Shown piece by piece: positions 9,636 to 22,580 of a DNA stretch of 58,000 nucleotides. How positions within the stretch are numbered: the first letter of the stretch is position 1; each line of letters opens with the position of its first letter. The notes below the pieces were generated by a model. That model saw only the letters and a list, made by a program, of their open reading frames with translations. It made no database searches and was not told the DNA's origin. The stretch is taken from the NCBI GenBank assembly GCA_029204225.1, contig CM055094.1, positions 15,194,928 through 15,252,927 of the forward strand. The letters run 5' to 3'. A program made the position numbers and the translations under genes. This DNA is from Diphasiastrum complanatum (lineage: Eukaryota > Streptophyta > Lycopodiopsida > Lycopodiales > Lycopodiaceae).

Positions 9636-9739
9636 CTCGGTCATGTTGTCATATTCTGACATAGCCAAGAAGCTAGCAGATCTAGAGGGCCAAGCATTCA
9701 AACAATCAACCATCAACGAGGAAACAGACTCAAGAAGCA

Positions 9740-10210
9740 ATGGCTTCAATCAGCAACATGCAGAGCAAGATCTACACAGTACTTGATTCTTCAGGATCTA
9801 ACTTTCTAACCTGGAAAGTTAAGACATCATTGATACTCAAGGGCGAAGGACTCTTCCCCTGGGTGGATGACACAGAAGAAATGCCTACAACATCAGGCAA
9901 GGAGCTACGCGAATGGAGGGAGAAAAACGACAAGGCAGTAGCCTTGCTATCATCTTCCATCGAAGATAGTCTCATACTTGACCTGGCTACACTCTCCAAA
10001 GCTAAGGAGATGTTAGATGCATTACTCACCACATTTCAAACGAAGTCAAGAAGTCAAATCATGATGATGGAAGATCAACTGGCCAATCTACAGTGGGATG
10101 GAAAAGAACTCACTTCTTTTGTGAGAAAGATGAAGGATATGTTTCTATCACTACATAACTCTGGAGTAGAGAATGTTGTTCAGCTGAGAAGCAACTCAGA
10201 TACCTGTTGA
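9740..10210 (+). pseudogene. gag: Copia A Gag, N-terminal fragment
   Basis: Begins MASISNMQSKIYTVLDSSGSNF about 105 bases after the primer site, with the Gag blocks LTWKVKTSLILKGEGLFPWV, ALLSSSIEDSLILDL and MMEDQLANLQWDGKEL. These match the DUF4219/UBN2 type of plant Copia Gag. A TGA at 10208 stops it; reading one frame over continues into a Gag-like LLRALPDYFRQRG until about 10240. There the sequence switches to the antisense of the end of a Copia integrase. The zinc knuckle is therefore absent on this strand. It is a truncated relic. Confidence 0.75.
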
Positions 10211-10223
10211 GAGCCTTACCAGA

Positions 10224-12607
10224 TTATTTTAGACAACGAGGACCCTGCTCGCGAAAGATCCTGCCATGAACCTCAAGAATCGCTTCCTCAAAAGTCTGTG
10301 GTTCGTCACTGAATCTGCAGAACTCTTTTGATGTGGAAGCTGAGCTACCTAGCACATATCTTGCTGGCACTCTTCGTGGTCTTGTCGACCTTCTGAGATA
10401 TCCTCCTGGGACAACAATTCCTTTGCCCTTGTCTGCTCTGCTCGATCTGGAACCACCTTGGTTTACTGGAACTGTAGCAGTTGGCTGCCTCTCAAATCTT
10501 TCTTCGTCAGATTCGTCACTCGAATGGGAGATGACTTGAAAATCTTCGTTTTCGTGTTCGTCTTCTGCTCCCTCTGTCATTGGAGGCAAGTCATACTACT
10601 GTCTCTCCAAAACTTCGTAGCTGACAGGATCGTCATTGGCCATTGTTCTGCTCTCATCAAATCTGACATCTTCACTGTTTTCACAATGTTTGTGTCTGGC
10701 ATGTAGACTCTGTAGTATGACGGATTGTTGTCATAACCTACCAGAAATCCCTGCTCGGCTTTCTCATCAAGCTTCTTTCGAAGCTTATCAAGAATATGTG
10801 CATAAGCTGCACAGCCAAAGATTCTGACATGAGACAGATTGGGCATTCTACCCCACCATAGCTCATGTGGTGTCGTGTGAGGGACACCAGACTTGTCTGT
10901 TCTGTTCTGGATGTATGTGGCTGTAGCTACTGCTTCAGCCCACAGTACCCTTGGAGCTTGGTGTCATTTTGATCTCCACTACTTTATATGAAAAGTGGGA
11001 TCTACAAGGGTTGAAGCCAACAAGATTTGCTATCAAGCTAGCATCATACATCTGGCTCCTTCCATCATGGTTCTATTCTTTCGTTCAGCAACACCATTGT
11101 GCTGCGGTGTGTAGACTGTAGTTCTTCTATGAATGATGCCACGATCATTGCAGAAGTCAGTGAAGCGATTTGAGATGTATTCGCCACCTCAATTTGTTCT
11201 TATCTGCTTCACTTTACTACATGTATATCTTTCAACCCAATTCACATATTTTGTGAACTTGTCAAGTGCCTCAGATTTATCCTGAATAAAATACACTCTG
11301 GCAAATTTGCTATAATCATCAATGAAGGTTATATAATATTTTGAACCTCCTACTGAGATCACGTTGAATGGTCCACAGATGTCAGAATGCACTAGCTCCA
11401 GAATCTTGGTTGTTCTGTAGGAGTCTTTGATGAATGGAGTGCGTGACATCTTGTCTTTCAAACATGCATCACAGGTGGTCGAATTGGTTGCATTCGAGAT
11501 GCTGACCCCTATTATTGCTCCATGATGGCTTGCTTGGTAAAGTGCCATTGAGTTCATGTGGCAGAGTCTCCTGTGCCACAGAGTGTCTGAGTGGTCATCA
11601 TGAGTCTGATGCACTTGATCTGCAGGTAGGCGTATCTTCAGATGATATAGGTTTCCTTTCCTTCAGCCTTGAGCGATCAAAGTACTAGTACTGGCGTCAA
11701 TCACGTTGTATTCTTTGTTAGAAAATGTTACACGCATCCCTGTATCTGCTATTCTTGCTACAGAGAGCAGGTCTTGTTGCAGAGTAGGCATGAACAGAAT
11801 GTCTTTGCTTCGTCTGTCTCTATCGTTTGTGTTGAGCCATAGCGAACCAATACCGTTCACTTGATGTCTGGATCCATCTCCAAGAACTATGAATCTTGAG
11901 GGATCTACACTTCTGAAATCAGACATGATTTGTCTTGATGTCACGAAGTGTGAGGTGGCTGCTGAATCTAGGATCACCTCATGTGTGTAAGATGTTGATG
12001 CTGCATACATGTCTTCATAGATGTAGGCGGTCGAACAATTTCTGTTCGTTCTTTCTTCATCCATTTTTGAGCTCTCAGGATCCTCGACATAGGATGAACT
12101 ATTGTTATTTTCTTGTCTGTTCTGTGCTGATTTGTTCCGCGGGTTTAGGCGGTAATCCATGGCTGCATGACCCTTCTTGTGGCATTGAATACACTCAATC
12201 TTGGGATTGAGCCAGCAGGTATCTACTGTATGCCCGTCTCTTCTGCATCTCACACAAGTCTTCTTGTCTACACCTTATTGCTTGGACCTCCCTTTGGTCT
12301 TCTAGTTGCCTTTGCTTGTTCCCTCTGTTTGTTGATCACGATCCTACCTCTGATTGGACTCCCTCTTAGACTTAAATTGTTTCTTTGATTTTTCTTTGTT
12401 GTTGTAGAGGGCCTGGTCAGAACCATCTTTGTGATCAAGATGTTCTATGGCCACGACTTCCTCTGAGGGTTGATCCTCACTACTTTCTTTGGTTTTGCCC
12501 TTCTTGAAGTGTTGTTGACCTTTGCCCTTGCCTCTTGACTTGTCCTTGGTGAAGAGTATTTTTTCATCTCCACTATCCTTCAATAAAAGTTTGTTGATCC
12601 TCAGCAC
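10224..12607 (-). pseudogene. Copia A gag C-terminus, protease, integrase (left inverted arm)
   Basis: On the minus strand from 12607 downward: a Lys-rich Gag tail (LFTKDKSRGKGKG), CCHC knuckles including CIQCHKKGHAAMD (final Cys replaced by Tyr), protease with VILDSAATSHFVTS (DSG changed to DSA), GAG-pre-integrase LWHRRLCHMNSMAL..TCDACLKDK, then an integrase core with LVHSDICGPF and FIDDYSKFARVYF. A TGA in the core near 11190, a ~75-bp insertion near 10968-11040 and several stops break it. The tail LRRSTRPRRVPARYVLGSS leads into RT in related elements but ends here near 10240. The same stretch is present inverted at 16754-18800. Confidence 0.85.
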
Positions 12608-12609
12608 CT

Positions 12610-13050
12610 TCTATTGCCTGCTTTCTTCAGCAATGAGAACATCTTGAAGAGTCTCCAAGGATGAAAGTTCCTCCCTAACAACATAAGTCTGCACAATATT
12701 GTCATACTCATCTCTAAGTCCATTAAGGACTACTTAAACAAGTTCAGTGTTCTTAAGAGCATCACCAATACCAACTAACTCTTGATGAAGATCCTTTACT
12801 CTCATTACATAAGATGAAGCACTCTCATCTACTCTCTGATAACTTAGAAAGATTTGATTTCTCTCTTAACACTTCATTTGTGACATTTATTATAATGAAA
12901 TGAAGAGCAATTCTGGTTCTTTTATTGAATGCTGCAGCTTCATTAGGTACTGCAGTTCTTCAACTCCACTTACAATGTCCATTACATCCTATAGAATCAA
13001 TAATGATTCCTTTCTAATCTTCCAGATTGCATAATTGGAAGATGTTAGTC
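12610..13050 (-). pseudogene. gag: Copia Gag fragment, inverted
   Basis: Minus strand 13050-12610 reads LTSSNYAIWKIRKESLL, DVMDIVSGVEE, RVDESASSYVMRVKDLHQEL and VVLNGLRDEYDNIVQTYVV, clear UBN2-type Gag blocks similar to the Gag at 3203. Several stops and a frameshift interrupt it. It abuts, head to head, the plus-strand protease of family B at about 13055, so it is probably the family B Gag turned round. It continues without a gap into the family A Gag tail on the same strand. Confidence 0.7.
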
Positions 13051-13057
13051 TCTCACT

Positions 13058-15962
13058 ATGCTCCAAGAAATGACTAGGATGGAGTTCTATATTGTTAATA
13101 ATGTAGAGTGTAGGATTGAAGGAATAGGTGGTATTCCACTACATGCATCATCATCAAAATCTTTTTGCTTACATGATGTGTTGTATTTACCTAGATTGAC
13201 TAAGAATCTCATTAGTGTAGGACAGTTATTTGATAGTGGATTAGATGTCAAGTTTGAAGTTGACAAGTGTATAATCGCAAGAGAAAACCAAGTTAATGCT
13301 AGAGGATCTAGAATTGGTAAGCTGTACAGACTAGATTCTAGGGGGAGTGCTAACATTTCAGATATTGCTTATGAGACCAAGGTTCTACAGGAGGATCTGT
13401 GGCATAAGAGATTGGGACATCCCAATTTCAAAGCCATGCAATATATGGTCAAGGAAGGAAAAGTTGTTGGACTACCAAAGACACTGTCAAAGGAGCTTCT
13501 ACCTTGTGAAGCTTGTGTGCTAGCAAAATCACACAGAAGGCCTTTTCCTAGATCAAGTATCAAGACAAAGCAACCATTTGAACTTGTGCACTCCGATGTT
13601 CATTTCTCATCAACTAAGAGCAAAGGAGGAGCAAATTGCTTTGTCTCTTTTGTAGATGATTATACAAGATATTCTTGGATCTATAAGTTGTCTTCTAAAT
13701 CCATGGTCTATGATGTTTCTCTTACTTTCAAAGCTTATGTAGAAAAGCAGTTTCCTTTCAAGTTGAAAGCTTTGAGAAGTGATAGTGGAGGAGAATACAC
13801 CTTCAATAAGTTTAGAGACTTTTGTGAGAGAGAGGGTATTCAAAGAGAGTTTTCTTGTTCATTGACTCCTCAGCAAAATGGAGTTGCTGAGAGAAAAAAA
13901 TAGAATTTTTTTTTGAATGTGCAAAACCCAGTAGGCTAGAAGCTTCTCTGCCTAAAAATTTTGGGAAGAGGCAGTTGCATGTGCAAACTATCTTTATAAT
14001 AGGCTTCCAAATCTTGCAATAGGAGAAAATACACCATTTGAGATGTTGTATAAGAAAAAGCCTAAGGTAGATCATCTTAGGATTTCTGGTTGTGTATGCT
14101 TTGTGCATGTGCCTCTAGAAACTAGGAAGAAGGAAGATCCTAGTGCTGTAAAATGAATTTTTGAAGGATATGCATCTACCAAAAAAGCATACAAAATTTC
14201 TATTGACAAGAATGTTGTTAGTAGAGATGTGATCTTCCATGAAGATCAGAAGTTTAACTTGGATGATGCATAGATCAAGGAGACTCATGCAAGATTTACA
14301 ATCATCAATCTTGATGCTACTCAAGAAGAGGTGAGGCCGAGGCTTGAGGAGGAGCAAATTCAAGCTACCACACCCAGAAGATTTACAAGAGCAAGATCTG
14401 AGCCAAGGAGGCTCACATATGATGAAGGAAGACAAGTGGAAGGTGAAACTTCCTATCATGCTCTCTTCATATCAGATGAAGAGCCTAAAGATGTCCAAGA
14501 AGCTGTTCAACTCAAAGAGTGGGTTGAAGCAATGACCCAAGAGTTTGAAACCTTGATGTGAAACAACACATGGGAGCTTGTGGAGCCACCAAACAACATG
14601 CATGTGATTGGATGTAAGTGGGTATTCAGAATCAAGTATAATCATGATGGATCTATCAATAAGTATAAAGCAAGACTTTGTGTCAAAGAATACTCACAGA
14701 TCAAAGGTCTTGATTATGAAGACACCTTTGCACCAGTTGCAAAGATGGTAACAATTCGAATACTCATATCTCTTGCATGTTTTCACAAATGGAGTATGTT
14801 CCAGCTTGATGTTTCTAATGCATTTCTCAATGGTTACCTTGAGGAGGAGATTTACATGGAGAAGCCTCCAAGTTTTGTGAAGGAAGGTGATGAATCAAAA
14901 GTTTTTCTTTTGTTCAAAAATCTGTATGGACTGAAACAGGCACCAAGGTCTTGGTATGCAAGGCTCAACTCCTATCTCATATCACTCGGATTTTGTCTAA
15001 GTGAATATGACCCTTCACTATATTATAAGTTTGTAGATAACTTTGTAATTATTCTTCTCATCTATGTAGATGATATCATTCTTTGTGGAAATAATGATAA
15101 GTTAGTTGAAGAAACTAAGCATGCACTTGGTATTGAGTTTAAGATGCAGGACTTAGGAGTTCTTCACTATATTCTAGGCCTTGAAATAGATTTTTGGAAA
15201 GGTCATGCATTTATAAGCCAAAGTAGATATGCACTTTCCATGCTTAGGAAATTTCATATGGAAAATTGTAAAGGCGTAGGTACCCCTATGGAGCACACTG
15301 TAAAAGTTCCTATATCCTTTGTGGACATCACTCTTTATAGGAGTCTTATTGGCTCACTTATTTGGTTAACAGTGACTAGGCCTGATCTAAGCTTTTGTGT
15401 TCATAAGCTAAGTCAACACATGCATGATTTAAAGTTATATCATTGGAAGTTGGCTAAAAGAGTATTGAGGTATATATCTTCTACCTTGGATTATGGACTA
15501 TACTATGAAGGAGAAGATCTGACTTTGATTGCTTTTTCAGATTTAGATTTTGTAGGAGACAGGTTGGATAGGAAATCCACAAGTGCTTACACTATATTTC
15601 TTGGAGGGAACTTGGTTTCTTGGCTATCAAAGAAGCAGACAACTATTTCCTTATCATCCTGTGAAGCTGAATACAAATATCTTACAACCACAACAAAGGA
15701 GGTTTTATGGATCAAAAGGCTACTTTTGGAGCTAAAGTGTTATGCAGATGAAGATCTTCCAATTATCAAGAATGATAACATTTCTGCTCAGGCTCTTGCA
15801 AATAATCCAGCCTTTCATGCAAGGAGCAAACATATCGAAGTGGCTCATCATTTTGTAAGAGAAAAAGTCATTGGGAGAGAGATCTCATTGGAACATGTTG
15901 CATCTTCAGATTGTGTTGCAGATCTTCTCACCAAGCCTCTACTCAAGAATGTCTTTATGTAG
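13058..15962 (+). pseudogene. Copia B pol: protease end, integrase, RT, RNase H
   Basis: Plus-strand pol beginning inside the protease (VLYLPRLTKNLISVGQLFD). Next come GAG-pre-integrase (LWHKRLGHPNFKAM, CEACVLAK), the integrase core (LVHSDVHFSS, SFVDDYTRYSWIY, LRSDSGGEYTF, TPQQNGVAERK), an integrase tail with stops at 13903, 14154, 14272 and 14559, then an undamaged 460-codon RT-RNase H frame from 14580. RT has YGLKQAPRSWY and the catalytic LIYVDDII. RNase H has FSDLDFVGDRLDRKSTSAY and SSCEAEY, ending DLLTKPL. The first aspartate block and gag are missing upstream, where the sequence inverts. Inactive because of the stops, although RT itself looks intact. Confidence 0.9.
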
Positions 15963-16027
15963 ATGAGGTCTAATCTTGGCCTAATTTTGAAGTCTACGTT
16001 GATAATAACATAAATTTTAAGGAGGAG

Positions 16028-16753
16028 TGTGAAGATTAGTAAAATATTATCTTCCTATCTCGAGTTTGGGGCCATGTCCATGGTGATTTCCACTAAATTT
16101 CATGTTGTACATAAAAGGTATGTGAATTGAGCACATAACCTTCTAGTATAGGTCGGATTTGAGCTAGATAGATTCAATTTTGATGACATGCAAAAGTTTA
16201 GATAGCATGCAATGTCATATTGTATGCATGCAAGCCACATGCAATCGGTGCATGCAACATGCAAAGTGGTTTCTGTGATCTACACATGTCTAGGCAGTTT
16301 CATGAGTTGGCATGCAGTACATGCAACATCCACGCATGCAGTCACACATGTGGATCTCTGATAGTTGAATTAGTTCAGTTAAGTGGACTTTCCATGCAAC
16401 TCCACTGTAGGCCCATTTGAGTCTCTCTCATGTAGGGAAAGCTTGACATGTTTTGCCATATTTATTGAGATTTTGGGTTTTGGACTCATTCTCTCTCTAC
16501 CCGAGTTTTCCATCATTGATTTTCTCTCTCTACCCGAGAGCAGACTGTTTTTCCCATCCTGAACACTTAAAATTATTTCTGACATTTATTTCTCATAGTG
16601 AGGAGTTAGATTTTTTCATCTGATGTATGCCATTGTGCTCTTGTCATAGATTTTTCAAGTATATTGTTCTTTGATCAATCTTGTGCAATCACAACACCCT
16701 AGTAAGATCCTGTAGGGTGTGTGGTGAAGTTCACCCGTGCTAAAAACTTCACA
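16028..16753 (+). repeat. 3' LTR of Copia B
   Basis: A purine tract (AAGGAGGAG) leads into TGTGAAGATTAG at 16028; the LTR ends AAAAACTTCACA at 16753 (inverted ends TGTGAAG/CTTCACA). It is rich in ATGCATGCAA-like short repeats (16190-16345). A second LTR of this family lies at 32080-32675. Confidence 0.9.
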
Positions 16754-18800
16754 TAGAGAACATCTTCAAGGATGGCTCTGACCAAGCCCTCTATGACAAC
16801 AAAAAAAAGACAAACAAACAATTCAAGCCTAAGAGGGAGTCGAATCAAAGGCAGGATCGTGATCAACAAGCAGAGGGGACCAGCAAAGGCAAGTGAAAGA
16901 ACAAAGAGAGGTCAAAATGGCAGAGTGAAAAAAAGAAGACTTGCGTGAGATGCAGATGATATGGGCACACAATTGATACGTGCTGGCTCAATCCAAAAAT
17001 TGAGTGTATGCACTGCCACAAGAAAGGTCATGTAGTCGTGGATTGCCACCTGAACCCAAGGAACAAATTAGCACAGAGCAAACAGGAGAACGGTAACAGT
17101 CTGTCCTATGTTGAGGACGAACAGTAACAGTTCATCCTATGTTGAGGAGTCTGAGAGCTCAAAAATGGGCAAAGAGAGATAGAACAAAAATTGTTCGACT
17201 GCCTATATTTGTGCAGATGTGTGTGCAACGTCAACATCTGACACACAAGAGGTGATCCTAGACTCAGGAGCTACCTCACACTTCGTGACATCAAGACAAA
17301 TTATATCTGATTTCCGAAGTGCAGATCCTTCAAGATTCATTGTTCTTGGAGATGGATCCAAACATCAAGTGAACGATATTGGTTCACTCTGGCTCAACAC
17401 GAATGGCAGAGATAGACGACTCGAAGACATTCTGTTCGTGCCTACACTGTAGCAGGACTTGCTTTCTGTGGCAAGGATAGCTGATGCAGGGATGCGTGTG
17501 ATGTTTTCTGATGAAACATGCAACATTATTGATGTCAGTACCAGTACCCTCATCACTCAAGATAGAAGAAAAGGTAATCTATATCACCTAAAAGTATGTC
17601 TGCTTGTAGATCAAGTGCATTAGACTCATGATAATTCGCTTGATACTCTGTGGCACAGGAGACTATGCCACATGAACTCGATGGCACTTTACCAAGAAAG
17701 CCATCATGGAGCAATAACAGGGGTCAGCATCTCGAATGCAAACAATTCGACCACCTGTAATGCATGTCTAAAGGGTAGGATGTCTCGACTCCATTTGTCA
17801 AAGACTTCTATAGAACGACCAAGATTCTGGAATTAGGGCATTCTGACATTTGTGGGCCTTTCAATGTGATCTCAGTTGGATGCTCGAAATATTACATAAC
17901 CTTTATTGATGATTATAGTAAATTCACCAGAGTGTATTTTATTCAGAATAAATCAGAAGCACTTGATAAATTCACAGAGTATGTGAATTGGACAGAGAGA
18001 TGCACTGGCAACAAAGTGAAGCAGATCAGGACAGATCGAGGTGGCGAATACATCTCGAATCACTTCACTGACTTCTGTAATGATCGTGCTATCATTCATA
18101 GAAGGACTGCAGCTTACACACCGCAGCACAACGATGTTGTAGAGAGAAAGAATAGAACTCTTATGGAAGCTGCCAGATGCATGATGGCCTACTCGAAAGC
18201 TCCAAGAGTATTGTGGGCTGAAGCAATATCTACAACTGCATACATCCAAAACAGGACAGGGAAGTCTGGTGTCCCTCACACGACACCAACAAATTATGGT
18301 GAGATAGAAAGCCCAACCTGTCTCACATCAAAATCTTTGGCTATGCAACTTATGCACATATCCTTGATAAGCTTCAAAAGAAGCTTGACAAGAAAGTTGA
18401 ATAGGAATTTCTGGTAGGATATGACAATAATTCGTCATACTATAAAGTCTACATGCCAGACACGAACATTGTGAAGACAGTGAGAGATGTCAGATTCGAT
18501 GAGAGCAGAACGATGGCCAGTGATGATCTTGTCAACTATGAAGTTTTGGAAAGACAGTACTATGATCTACCACCAGCGATAGAGGGAGTAGAAGACGAAC
18601 ACGAAAACAAACATTTTCGAGTCGCTTCGCATTCGAGTGAAGAATCAGAAGATGAAAGATTTGAGAGGCAGCCTTCTGCTATAGTGCTTGTAAGCCAAGA
18701 TCGACAAGACAATGAAGAGCACCAGCAAAATATGTCTTAGGCAGCTCTTCTTCCACATCAGAAGAGTTCTGTGGATTCAGTGGCGAACCACACAGTTCGA
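16754..18800 (+). pseudogene. Copia A gag C-terminus, protease, integrase (right inverted arm)
   Basis: Starts at the edge of the Copia B LTR inside the Gag tail (KDGSDQALYDNKKK). It runs through CCHC knuckles (CVRCRYGHTIDTC, CMHCHKKGHVVVDC), protease (VILDSGATSHFVTSRQ, DSG intact), GAG-pre-integrase (LWHRRLCHMNSMALYQ, CNACLKGR) and the integrase core (TFIDDYSKFTRVYFIQ, IRTDRGGEYIS, YTPQHNDVVERKNR), ending FCGFSGEPH near 18796. Stops at about 16896, 17127, 17450 and 17622 plus frameshifts disable it. It is the inverted partner of 10224-12607 but less damaged in the active sites. The RT that should follow is replaced by Gypsy sequence. Confidence 0.87.
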
Positions 18801-21485
18801 GAGACTACGATCATTGTTGGTGGAGTATAAAGACTGTTTTGCCTGGAGTTACAATGATCTTAAGGGCATTCCACCAACAGTAGTCCAACACACCATACCC
18901 TTGGTGGATGGAGCAGTCCCCAAGGTAAGTCATTATTACCGCTGTAATCCAAATTATACTAAGTTGATCAAGTAGGAGTTGCAAAAGCTGATGGATGCAG
19001 ATTTCATCTATGAAATCGAGCACACGGAATGGGTATCACCGATAGTTATAGTACCCAAGAAGAATGGCAAAATGCGGATTTGTGTGAATCTGAAGGTGCT
19101 AAATGCAGTCACCAAAAAGGACCATTTTCCTTTACCATTTATGGAAAGTGTCCTCACTAGGGTAGCTAGCGCCGAAGCCTACAGTTTCCTAGACAGCTTC
19201 AGCGGCTACAATCAGGTGAAGATAACCCCCCAGAACCAACACAAAACATCATAAACCACGGAATGGGGAACCTATGTCTATAAAGTGATGCCATTCGGAC
19301 TTTGCAATGCCCCAAGCACTTTCCAGCGAGTCATGCAGGCAGCATTCAAAGATTATTTGCAAAAATTTTTCGAAATTTTCTTGGACGATCTGTGCATGCA
19401 TGGACTAGATTCAGAACACTTATCCAACTTGGAGAAGGTGTTACAAAAATTCCGTGAATACCAAATCTCCCTGAATCCAGAAAAATGTCAATTATGGGTG
19501 ACACATGGCTTGATTCTCGGCCATATAGTGTCAAGACACGGGATTGCCACAAATCTATCTAAGATCATGATCATTGTTGATCTACCACCACCGGTGACGA
19601 TCCGCGAGGTCTACATTTTCATGGGTCATGCTAACTATTATAGGACCTTCATTCTTGATTTTGCGGAGTTAGTCCGACCAATTTACAAACTCACAACAGA
19701 TCCACTTTGGAACGAGTAAGCCATAAAGGCTTTTCACAAGCTTAAGAATGCATTGGTTTCAGCATCAATCTTACGCCCACCCAATTGGTCCATTGAGTTC
19801 CATGTGCATACGGACGCATCGAAGTATGCAGTTGGAGCAGTCTTAACACAGCCAGGTGAACACAAAAAGGATTTTCCAATCCGATTTGCAAGCCGACAGC
19901 TCAGTGATACCAAAATGAATTATTCAAAAACCGAGCGGGATGCACTGGCAATGATCTATGTGATTAAGAAATTTCGACACTACTTGATGGCCACATGTTT
20001 TTATTTTTATATGGACCATCAACCCTTGTTCTATCTCGTTAATAAAACTTGCAACACCGGAAGAATCACCAGATGGCTACTTCTATTATTGGAGTTTGAT
20101 TTCCGAATAGTAGTTCGCAAGGGAAAACAACAATACATGGCAGATCACGTGTCACGAATCAAAGGGAAGGAGATTGCAACCCAACCCGACGATGATCTGG
20201 CAGATGCTGCCTTATTTTACGTGGACACAATACCAGAATGGGTTGCCGACATTGTTGAATATCTAATGTGGGGCAACCAGACAAATCTTTACCGAAGGTG
20301 GAACAACAAAAATTGATCTTAAAGGCTAGACCTTATCAGCTGATTGCTGGCCAGTTGTATCGAAGAGGTCTAGATGGAATTCTTTGGTGGTGTATTCTTC
20401 CTCATGAGGCCATCCAGATCATTTTGCTTTCACATGAAGGCATGGGTGGGGGTCATTTTGCATCTGACATTACAGTTTGCAAGATCCTGCAATCAGGATG
20501 TTGGTGGCCAACGATTCATAAGGATACGGAGGAATACTTGAAAAAGTGCGATGTGTGCCAAAGGGCAAGGAGACCAACGAGATTGAATCACGACTTACTA
20601 CACCCGATCTTAGCCCAAGCACCATTCGAAAAGTGGGGATTGGATTACATCGGTCCAATTCACCCTGTAGCAAGGAGTTCCTAGGCTCGATACATAATCG
20701 TAGCCACAGACTATCTCACCAAATGGGTCAAAGCCAAGGCAGTAAGGGTAGCTGATGCTAGGACCACTTTCAAGTTCCTTTATGAAAATATCATAATACT
20801 CTTCAGATGCCTGGTGGAGCTAGTCAGCGATCGTGGAAGCCATTTCACCAACGAGACCATCAAGGTCCTGTTGGAGGAATTCTTCGTGATCCACAGAACC
20901 AGTATGCCTTATTATCCTCATGGTAATGGGCAAGTAGAATCATCCAATAAGATCTTGTGTAGCGTGCTCACAAAAATAGTTGAAGCTAGCAGATCAGATT
21001 GGGAACATAAGTTGCATGCTGCACTGTGGGCATTCAGGACAACATATAAAGGAAGCACTGATCAAACACCTTTCCAATTGGTATATGGTTAGGATGTTGT
21101 AATGCCAGTAGAGTTTTTAGTTCCTTCATTAAGGATTGCCACCATGGATCGTCTTAATGAGTCCAAATCTCTACAACTATGCCACGAAGCTCTGCATAAA
21201 CTCTATGAAACACGCTTACTAGTCGTGCACGCACTGGCAGCTGAAAAGGAAAGACACAACGCATGGCATGATCGCAGGATACAAAAGAAGGATCTTCGCT
21301 CCGGAGATCTGGTCCTGATGTATAAAACCAAGGCGATCAAGGGAAAGTTAAAATTCATAGGCAAAGGTCCTTATAGGATCAAGGAAATTCTTAATCATGG
21401 AGGCGTGAATTTGGAAAAGCTAGATTGGACATCATTCGATACACCCATCAACGGTAGCCGGTTGCACAAATACTGGCCACCGTAG
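18800..21485 (+). pseudogene. Gypsy copy 1 pol: RT, RNase H, integrase
   Basis: A nearly full pol read in one main sense. RT: LVEYKDCFAWSYNDLKGIP, WVSPIVIVPKKNGKMRICV, FLDSFSGYNQVKI, VMPFGLCNAPSTFQRVM, catalytic EIFLDDL. RNase H: VHTDASKYAVGAVLTQ, FASRQLSDTKMNYSKTERDALA, ADHVSRI. Integrase: HHCC (HEGMGGGHF, CDVCQRA), core Asp in WGLDYIGPI, Asp in LVSDRGSHFTNE, Glu in GNGQVESSNKIL, and a C-terminal domain (RSGDLVLMYKTKAIKGKLKFIGKGPYRIKE). In-frame stops at 18973, 19252, 19718, 20682 and 21090, and a frame change near 20270, make it dead. No gag or protease precedes it; the join with Copia A lies at about 18800. Confidence 0.9.
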
Positions 21486-22580
21486 TAAGATAGATCCAGA
21501 TTGGCGATGGCACGTTACAAAAAGTTATTCTACTAAATCATCACCGCTAGATCTAAGAAGGTCAAGCCAAATCAAGCTAGATCCATTCAGATTCAGCAGA
21601 TCTGGCAAGATCGAAAAAATCCATCAGAATCCAAGAAGGATCTAGATCAAGATAGGATCAAGAAGGAAGCAGATCATCAGACTGACTGATGGATACTACC
21701 AAGTATCCATCAGAACTTTCAGAGAACTACCAACAGTCAGATCAAGCATGGATGAAGCTGATTACCAGTTTACAAAAGTTAAAAATCAGAACATCTCGAG
21801 ATCTCATCTAAAAACACTCTGAAAGAGCACTTTTTTCATGATTTTTTGAGATTCCCTTGGAGATAGCTCTTGAAACTTGGACAGTCACTAGATCCAACTT
21901 AGATGCATCCATGAAAATCTCTACGAGAGTTTTTGAAGGAGGAATCATCATCTTTTAGTGTATGCAAGAGTTCCCAGAAGCTGAATTTTCAGAACCCTCG
22001 CAGAGCCTCAAGATTGTCTTACCAACCCTCGCAAGGTGCCTAAATGGAATCAGAGTAGTGAGATTAGCCTGCCTATATGGTTTGATCTTGAAAATCCAAT
22101 CACATGGACAAGTTGTGTGAGAGATCACTTCCTGCGAGAGTTGAACCCTCGCAGACAGCCTGAACCCTCGCAGAACCTTCACATAGTAGTCAAATCGCCT
22201 TCTGAACTCTCGCAGACTTCCTTGAGGTCTTAGAATTTTGTAAAGAAGGTGCCTGCCAAAAATTTGGGTGGAACTGAACAAGGGAAAGTGGATTTCACCT
22301 AATACGCACTCTAAATTCTGCTATATAAGGGTTGAATTCGAGTCATTTGTCACCTTTGCTAGCGAAGCTTTGCCGAAATTTACACTGAAATTACCAAGTT
22401 CTCTGTTTGTGACCAAATTTCCTACCAGCTATCATCTAATCATACTGAATACCGATATGTGCTCTGAATTATACTTTTTGTCATCCAACACTCGTTATTC
22501 ACAGTTTTTTGCCGCTTCCACACCCTTTCCATTTTCCACCGTTTTTCCTATTTTTCTGACCTCTAATCATCACTGCCAAT
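21486..22580 (+). other. Gypsy 3' region and likely LTR of copy 2
   Basis: No gene. Rich in AGATC-type short repeats at 21540-21700 and in CCCTCGCAGA repeats at 21967-22213. A TATA box (TATATAAGG, 22322-22330) about 260 bases before the gag-like ATG fits an LTR promoter. LTR edges were not resolved. Confidence 0.4.
22322..22330 (+). promoter_or_regulatory. TATA box of Gypsy copy 2
   Basis: TATATAAGG in a GC-richer context upstream of the gag-like ORF. Functional use is inferred from position only. Confidence 0.45.

Noticed and set aside
16190-16345. ATGCATGCAA-rich stretch as an independent satellite
   Set aside because: The same text is present in the related LTR at 32240-32310, so it belongs to the Copia B LTR.
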